This document shows, piece after piece, positions 6,443-11,046 of a DNA stretch of 11,046 nt. Below the pieces are notes generated by a model. That model did no database searches. It had not been told where the DNA came from and saw only the letters and a program-made list of their open reading frames with translations. Where the stretch lies: positions 1-11,046 of the forward strand of contig JACQQP010000027.1 in assembly GCA_016206945.1 (NCBI GenBank), written 5' to 3'. Both the position numbers and the translations under genes were made by a program. Positions within the stretch are counted from its first letter, which is position 1; the number at the start of each line of letters is the position of its first letter. Source of the stretch: Candidatus Omnitrophota bacterium. Its GTDB lineage: Bacteria; Omnitrophota; Omnitrophia; Omnitrophales; Danuiimicrobiaceae.

Positions 6443-7375
6443 ATGCCAAAGGTGAGCGTCATTACTCCAACTCATAATCGATGTCGTCTTTTACCCAAGG
6501 CGATTGAGAGTGTTCGGGCGCAAACCTTTGGAGATTGGGAGTTATTGGTGATAGACGACGGTTCGGTAGATTCGACAGCGCAGGTCGTAGGGGATTGGGT
6601 GGGAAAGGACAGCAGGATTAAATACATTTATCAACGGAACGCAGGATGTGCGGCGGCTCGAAATAGAGGACTTCGCGAAGCGAAGGGTGAATACATTGCT
6701 TTCCTTGACGATGACGACGTCTTTTTGCCGACTAAATTGGAGATACAAGCACAGTTTCTCGACGAGCATTCTGACTATGGGTTTGTTTATTCTGACGTTG
6801 ATTTGGTGGATCAGGAAGGGAGGTACTTAAGGCGAACGCCCGCGGTTCCTCAGAGAACATTTCTCGAAATCATCATGGGATTTGAACCGCCGCCAACTTC
6901 CCTATTGATACGAAGAGAATGTTTCGATCATGTGGGAAACTTCTATACCGAACTGAGGGGTACGGACGATTATGATATGTGGCTCAGAATTGCGACCGAA
7001 TTTCAATTTGCTTATTTGCCGACACAGGTAGCTTTATATGTTTGGCATGGTCACAATCTCACGCGCAACCAGAAAAAGACGGTTGAAAACCTGGTGCTTA
7101 TTTATAAGAGATTATTGAAACAGGATTTAGGTATGGCGGAACGGAAACAAATTGTTCGGGCGGTGATGCAGTTTACCTATTGGAATGCAGATCGAAAGTT
7201 AAGCGATCGCCAGTACAAAGAGGCCTTCTTTTATTATCAGATGGCACTTAAGTTTAGTCTTTTTGTTGGGAACTTGGTTCATTGGAGTCGGTTTTCGAAT
7301 CCTGTTTATCGTTTTATTAAGCCTTATCTTGCTTTGCTTTATTGCGGGCTTCGAGCGCTCGCGGTGCTGAAATGA
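6443..7375 (+). CDS. GT2 family glycosyltransferase (paralogue A)
   Basis: The 310-residue protein is an inverting GT-A-fold transferase acting on the cytoplasmic side of the membrane. VSVITPTHNR (4-13), VIDDGSVDST (36-45), AARNRGL (71-77) and FLDDDD (87-92, holding the DxD metal/nucleotide-sugar motif) are classic family 2 signatures. TDDYDMWLRI (174-183) is the usual acceptor-site region with the likely catalytic acid/base. Residues 215-310 form a helical tail with no clear transmembrane run; FFYYQMALK and WSRFSNPVYRFIKPYLA within it recur in the gene at 9582-10544. Hand alignment of the two without gaps gives roughly 46% identity, so they arose by duplication. The stop overlaps the next start (ATGA). 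Sugar donor and acceptor cannot be assigned. Confidence 0.9.
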   Translation: MPKVSVITPTHNRCRLLPKAIESVRAQTFGDWELLVIDDGSVDSTAQVVGDWVGKDSRIKYIYQRNAGCAAARNRGLREAKGEYIAFLDDDDVFLPTKLEIQAQFLDEHSDYGFVYSDVDLVDQEGRYLRRTPAVPQRTFLEIIMGFEPPPTSLLIRRECFDHVGNFYTELRGTDDYDMWLRIATEFQFAYLPTQVALYVWHGHNLTRNQKKTVENLVLIYKRLLKQDLGMAERKQIVRAVMQFTYWNADRKLSDRQYKEAFFYYQMALKFSLFVGNLVHWSRFSNPVYRFIKPYLALLYCGLRALAVLK

Positions 7376-8622
7376 ACCTATTATTTATTACTCCGTCGGT
7401 TCCTTATCCGCCGCACACGGGGGGACAGTTACGTTCGTGGCATTTACTGCGGTATTTGGCAACGAAAGGGAAGGTGACCTTAATCAGTATTGGTCGACCA
7501 GGGCAATATGAAACAGTTATGCCGGAATTGAAGCGATATTGTGCGAATGTCTTTTTGGCGGATCCGAAGAAATTTGAGTCTGCTAAGGAGGTAACGGGAC
7601 TGACTTCAGTGAGAGTGCGGCTTCAAAAACTCCTGAGGCTTCAGCCGTGGCTTTTGGATCATTTTGTTGATCCCGAGATTCTTAAGCAAATTAAGTTGGC
7701 GAAGCCGGAGGAGCAGGACTTGATCGTGATTCGATTTGCGGGTATGAGTTACTATTTTCTAAATGAGAAAGAGTATCGAGGACTTTTCGGAAAAATGTTG
7801 GTGGACATTGATGACGTTAGCACCATTGTGCGAGAACGGGCACTGAAACAAATGGGGCCTGGTTACAGAAAAATGTGGAGCACATGCGACCTTATTTTGC
7901 TGAAACATTATTATCGCAAATTTAGAAACACGGCCGTCTGTTTCGTTTCGTCCGTAAGGGATGCTGATTACTTGGTCAAAAACCGAATGGCTCATAAAAC
8001 CTTTGTGATCCCAAACGTCTTTGAGGTGAATGGCCGCAAACTGACATCGCCTCAAAACGTGCGCGATCCTGAAATCCTTTTTTGCGGTATGTTGAGCTAT
8101 CCGCCGAATCAGGATGCGGTATCTTTTTTTGCGGACGCCGTTTTTCCCCGGATTCGCGAGGAAATTCCAAATGCGCACTTTACGATTGTAGGAATGCATG
8201 CGCCTGAAAAAATGGTTCGGCTTTGGAAGAGGCCGGGAATTACCGTGGCAGGATATGTGCCTTCCATGGAGCCTTACTATGAAAAAGCGGCTCTTGCAGC
8301 GGTTCCACTTTTAAATGGGGGCGGTACGCGAATTAAGATTCTTGAGGCGATGGCTTACGAGAGGCCGGTCGTTTCAACTTCAGTGGGTGCTGAAGGGCTT
8401 GAGGTTACGGAGGGAGAAAATATTTTGATAGCGGATCATCCAGAATTATTTGCTCGGAAATGTATCGCATTGATTCGAAATCCAGAAATGCGCCGGCAAA
8501 TTGCCGCCAATGCATACCAATTGGTAAAGGAGAAATACGACGTCGGTGTTTTTCACAAATCAATGGATGACGTTTTTGAATACGTGGCAACGGGGAAGGA
8601 AAAGGAGGATCAAACGGCATGA
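7372..8622 (+). CDS. GT4-like (GT-B fold) glycosyltransferase
   Basis: The protein has 416 residues from the ATG at 7372, whose ATGA overlaps the preceding stop. An in-frame ATG at 7342 would add 10 residues but is less likely. The N-terminus, FITPSVPYPPHTGGQLRSWH (5-24), is the nucleotide-free Rossmann half with the GG loop seen in GT4 enzymes. It resembles the group of sugar transferases often linked to exopolysaccharide/PEP-CTERM loci. FVIPNVFE (211-218) marks the linker, ILFCGMLSYPPNQ (235-247) begins the C-terminal donor domain, and GGGTRIKILEAMA (316-328) is the conserved nucleotide-sugar loop with E325. Membrane association is possible, but no transmembrane helix is seen. The end overlaps the next gene by 4 nt. 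It is probably a retaining transferase adding an internal sugar; donor unknown. Confidence 0.88.
   Translation: MNLLFITPSVPYPPHTGGQLRSWHLLRYLATKGKVTLISIGRPGQYETVMPELKRYCANVFLADPKKFESAKEVTGLTSVRVRLQKLLRLQPWLLDHFVDPEILKQIKLAKPEEQDLIVIRFAGMSYYFLNEKEYRGLFGKMLVDIDDVSTIVRERALKQMGPGYRKMWSTCDLILLKHYYRKFRNTAVCFVSSVRDADYLVKNRMAHKTFVIPNVFEVNGRKLTSPQNVRDPEILFCGMLSYPPNQDAVSFFADAVFPRIREEIPNAHFTIVGMHAPEKMVRLWKRPGITVAGYVPSMEPYYEKAALAAVPLLNGGGTRIKILEAMAYERPVVSTSVGAEGLEVTEGENILIADHPELFARKCIALIRNPEMRRQIAANAYQLVKEKYDVGVFHKSMDDVFEYVATGKEKEDQTA
8602..8608 (+). promoter_or_regulatory. Near-consensus Shine-Dalgarno
   Basis: AAGGAGG lies 10 nt before the ATG at 8619, inside the end of the GT4-like gene. It fixes that start and the ATGA overlap. 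Confidence 0.7.
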
Positions 8623-9578
8623 CCGCGAATTCAAATCTTCCCAAAGTGGCCATCGTTATTGTTCCTCGCGAGCGGTTTAGTCTTGTGAAGACGTGCGTGG
8701 AGCATATCTATGCGCATACACGCGAACCGTTTGAATTATTCGTGATCGATCCGAACAGCCCAAATTGGCTTTATGAGTGGCTTAAGAAGTGGGAGAGGAA
8801 AAATTCAAACATGCACGTGCTCAGATCGGAGCGTTTTCTTTATCCCTATGAAGCTAAGAATATGGTAGCGAAGCATCTGCGTGCGGAGATTGATTGGGTT
8901 GTGTTTTTGGATAACGACGTTAAGGTGAGCCCTCACTGGCTCACGTGGTTGTTGGATGCGGCCCGGGAAACAGGCGTACGAGCGCTTCATCCTCTTTACT
9001 TGATTGAACAAAAAGGAGGCGATCTTGGCATTCACATGGCAGACGGAATCATTAGAAAAGGCAAAAAGAATGGTCGCGATGTGATTCAACCCGTTATGAA
9101 TTACGTGGGGATGAGTATTTCCAACGCGGCGAAGTTCCATCGCCAGGAAAGCGGCTTCGTAGAGTTTCACACCTTCATGATCCGGCGCGATTTGTTAGAG
9201 GAAATGGGTGAGTTTGAACCACTGACTTTGTCCGAAGATGTGCACTATAGTTTGCGCCTGAGAGAAAAAGGGGAACGCATCGTTTTTGAGCCGCGTTCTG
9301 TGGTGACCTACGTAGCCGGACCTCCCTTTGAAAAGTACGATCTCGCTTATTTTAGATTTAGATGGAAAAATTCAGTGGCCGAGGCTTCCATTGAAAGACT
9401 CAAACCGAGATGGCCTGCGGTGGATGGTTACTGGGATGGGAAGCTGGCGTGGATGAATTACCATAAGAATCGCATTGAACCTTGGTTTCCGATTGTGGCG
9501 AAATATAGAGACCTCGCAGCGCAGTCAAGAACCATCAGGAGAATTGGACGCCTAATTCCAATTTTTAACAAGGTGTAA
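8619..9578 (+). CDS. Divergent GT2 family glycosyltransferase
   Basis: The 319-residue protein has a GT-A layout. VAIVIVPRERF (10-20) is the first strand and FVIDPNSPNW (41-50) takes the place of the usual DDGS segment. FLDNDVKVSP (96-105) carries the DxD motif. VEFHTFMIRRDLL (181-193) with LSEDVHYSLRLREKG (204-218) corresponds to the ED acceptor/catalytic region of family 2. The region from 240 onward is rich in aromatic and basic residues (YFRFRWKNS, 244-252), which may help membrane or acceptor contact. No transmembrane helix is evident. It is clearly more distant from the two neighbouring paralogous GT2 proteins than they are from each other. A strong AAGGAGG precedes it, and 3 nt separate it from the next gene. 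Donor and acceptor unknown. Confidence 0.85.
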   Translation: MTANSNLPKVAIVIVPRERFSLVKTCVEHIYAHTREPFELFVIDPNSPNWLYEWLKKWERKNSNMHVLRSERFLYPYEAKNMVAKHLRAEIDWVVFLDNDVKVSPHWLTWLLDAARETGVRALHPLYLIEQKGGDLGIHMADGIIRKGKKNGRDVIQPVMNYVGMSISNAAKFHRQESGFVEFHTFMIRRDLLEEMGEFEPLTLSEDVHYSLRLREKGERIVFEPRSVVTYVAGPPFEKYDLAYFRFRWKNSVAEASIERLKPRWPAVDGYWDGKLAWMNYHKNRIEPWFPIVAKYRDLAAQSRTIRRIGRLIPIFNKV

Positions 9579-9581
9579 CCC

Positions 9582-10544
9582 ATGGCTAAAGTGAGCGTGA
9601 TCATGCCGACTCGTAATCGTCTGGAATTTCTCAAGGAAGCGATTGCAAGCGTCTTATCTCAAACTTTTCGGGATTGGGAACTCATTGTAATTGATGACGG
9701 TTCAACTGATAACACTCGAGCGATCGTGGAGGCGTACGCCAGAAATGATTTCAGGATTCGATATGTTTATCGGCCAAAGGGCGGTCTTTCAGGTTTGCGG
9801 GCTCTGGGCGTTCTGCTTGCTCAAGGTACGTTTGTAACTTTTCTTGACGATGATGACGCATTTTATCCGGAGAAATTGGAACGCCAGGTTGAGTTTCTAG
9901 AAAAGCGTAGCGATGTTGGGCTTGTTTATTCTTATTTGGACATGGTAGACGAACATAAAAATTTCCAGAGGATTTGGCCGACTCGGCCGGCGCTTAGTTT
10001 TATTGAGCTCGTCCGTGAGTGTACCATTCAGCCAAACGCCGCGTTGGTACGGAGAGAGGTCTTTGCAAAGATAGGTTCTTTTAGAACGGATCTCAAAAGT
10101 TGTGATGATTATGATCTGTGGCTCAGGATTTCAAGGGTTTTTCCAATTGCTTTTCTGCCCGAGTGGGTCGGTCTTTATCGATGGCATGCAAGCAATCTAT
10201 CTCTCGATTGGAAAAGACGGTGTGCGAGCCACGTACAGATTTTTAAAGATCTGTTGAAACAAAAGTTATCTAAAGAGGAGCGAAGTGAGGTTGTCCGGAG
10301 GGCTCTTGAGGTCACGTATTGGCGAGCCGACGATGCTTTGACATCCGGGGAATATCCGAAAGCGGCTTACTATTTTTTTATGGCCATTCGATTGAGCCCG
10401 TTTGTTGGAAATTGGGTAGGCTGGAGCCGGTTTTCAAATCAGGCCTATCGGCTTTTGAAACCTTATTTTGCGTTTGCGTTCTGCGGTCTCATGGGAATGC
10501 TGAGTTATTTGAAAGGCGCGAAGTCAGTTTATGCCAAGGGTTAG
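9582..10544 (+). CDS. GT2 family glycosyltransferase (paralogue B)
   Basis: The 320-residue GT-A transferase shares nearly every landmark, at the same residue number, with the protein at 6443-7375: VIDDGSTDNT (36-45), FLDDDD (87-92), DDYDLWLRI (175-183), ALEVTYWRAD (241-250), FVGNWVGWSRFSN (274-286). The usual A-R-N-x-G stretch is altered to GLRALGV (71-77). The last 10 residues extend beyond the paralogue. AAGGTG (9570-9575) is 6 nt before the start and overlaps the previous stop. The 3' end overlaps the next gene by 14 nt. A duplicate with changed specificity is the simplest reading, so the glycan may contain two similar linkages. Donor unknown. Confidence 0.9.
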   Translation: MAKVSVIMPTRNRLEFLKEAIASVLSQTFRDWELIVIDDGSTDNTRAIVEAYARNDFRIRYVYRPKGGLSGLRALGVLLAQGTFVTFLDDDDAFYPEKLERQVEFLEKRSDVGLVYSYLDMVDEHKNFQRIWPTRPALSFIELVRECTIQPNAALVRREVFAKIGSFRTDLKSCDDYDLWLRISRVFPIAFLPEWVGLYRWHASNLSLDWKRRCASHVQIFKDLLKQKLSKEERSEVVRRALEVTYWRADDALTSGEYPKAAYYFFMAIRLSPFVGNWVGWSRFSNQAYRLLKPYFAFAFCGLMGMLSYLKGAKSVYAKG

Positions 10545-11046
10545 CGTCGTTGTCTGTACGTATAATCGGTGTGAGAGCCTTCGCGACAACCTTCAAAGCT
10601 TGAGGGATCAACAATTGATCGAAGGGTTGGAGTTGGAAATGGTCGTGGTGGATAACAACAGTAAGGACGCAACACCAAAGGTAGTTGAAGAAGTCGGTCG
10701 AACGAGCGCGTGGCCGGTTCGTTATTTATTTGAGCCCATTCAAGGCAAGAGCCACGCCCTCAATAGAGGGATTAAGGCAGCCAGAGGCGATTTTATCGCT
10801 TTTTGTGATGACGATGTGATCGCCGATCAGCTCTGGATTCAGAGCCTCTGTGAGGCTTTTCTCGCATACGATGCAGATGCCGTGGGTGGGCCTGTGCGGC
10901 CCTTATGGTTTGGAAAACCGCCAAAGTGGCTTGAGGATCCCGAAAGGCAATTTGGAATGTTGGCGATTCTGGATCGGGGAGACAAGCCCATCATTGCCGG
11001 AGAAGCCGAACAAGCCGCCGGTAACTTTTTGTTAGGTTCCAACCTA
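10531..11046 (+). CDS. GT2 family glycosyltransferase, 3' end beyond window
   Basis: An open frame of 172 codons runs from the ATG at 10531 to the last base with no stop, so the gene is cut by the window edge. VSVVVCTYNR (4-13), VVVDNNSKDAT (38-48), GKSHALNRGIKAARGDFIAF (72-91) and CDDDV (92-96) are the ordered GT-A family 2 signatures, including the DxD motif. GGPVRPLW (119-126) begins the acceptor half, and AGNFLLGSN near the edge is typical of the segment that precedes the catalytic acid. It overlaps the previous gene by 14 nt in another frame, with only a weak GAAAGG-like ribosome site, suggesting coupled translation. It is not a close paralogue of the other GT2 proteins here. Donor unknown. 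Confidence 0.87.
   Translation, partial: MPRVSVVVCTYNRCESLRDNLQSLRDQQLIEGLELEMVVVDNNSKDATPKVVEEVGRTSAWPVRYLFEPIQGKSHALNRGIKAARGDFIAFCDDDVIADQLWIQSLCEAFLAYDADAVGGPVRPLWFGKPPKWLEDPERQFGMLAILDRGDKPIIAGEAEQAAGNFLLGSNL

Noticed and set aside
7759..8199. Minus-strand ORF of 146 codons
   Set aside because: Antisense to the well-supported GT4-like gene, composition unlike a real protein, no domain recognised.

Overview
This is a bacterial, strictly co-directional (+ strand) surface-polysaccharide biosynthesis locus. Eleven genes run from base 200 to the right edge, and the largest gap between them is 14 nt. Most junctions are ATGA or short overlaps, several have good Shine-Dalgarno sequences, and no internal terminator is visible, so the block reads as one translationally coupled operon that continues past the window. 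Base composition is moderate. No ribosomal or marker gene allows taxonomic placement. The flippase and mixed GT2/GT4 set fit a Gram-negative or environmental uncultured bacterium, but that is inference.

Layout: 1-199 is an apparently non-coding leader with three short inverted repeats. 200-997 is a class I SAM methyltransferase-like protein. 994-2466 is a MOP-superfamily (Wzx-like) flippase. 2471-3496 is a NodB/polysaccharide-deacetylase-like protein. 3483-4907 is a FAD protein that matches the eukaryotic type of UDP-galactopyranose mutase much better than the usual bacterial Glf. 4900-5679 is a second methyltransferase-like protein. 5682-6428 is an HD-domain protein of the myo-inositol oxygenase (MIOX) family with all six di-iron ligands in place. 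Then come five glycosyltransferases: GT2 (6443-7375), GT4-like (7372-8622), divergent GT2 (8619-9578), GT2 paralogous to the first (9582-10544), and a GT2 cut by the window edge (10531-11046).

Likely joint role (inference): the mutase supplies UDP-galactofuranose. The glycosyltransferases build a repeat unit or oligosaccharide on a lipid carrier. The methyltransferase-like and deacetylase-like proteins decorate or trim it, and the flippase moves it across the inner membrane. The MIOX-like protein suggests oxidation of a cyclitol or sugar as an extra tailoring or precursor step.

The most notable content is the pairing, in one bacterial glycan operon, of a eukaryotic-type galactopyranose mutase with a MIOX-family di-iron oxygenase. 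The oxygenase keeps its metal site but has one altered substrate-contact residue and a missing loop. Family alignments were made from memory of the fungal mutase and human MIOX sequences, not by a database search.
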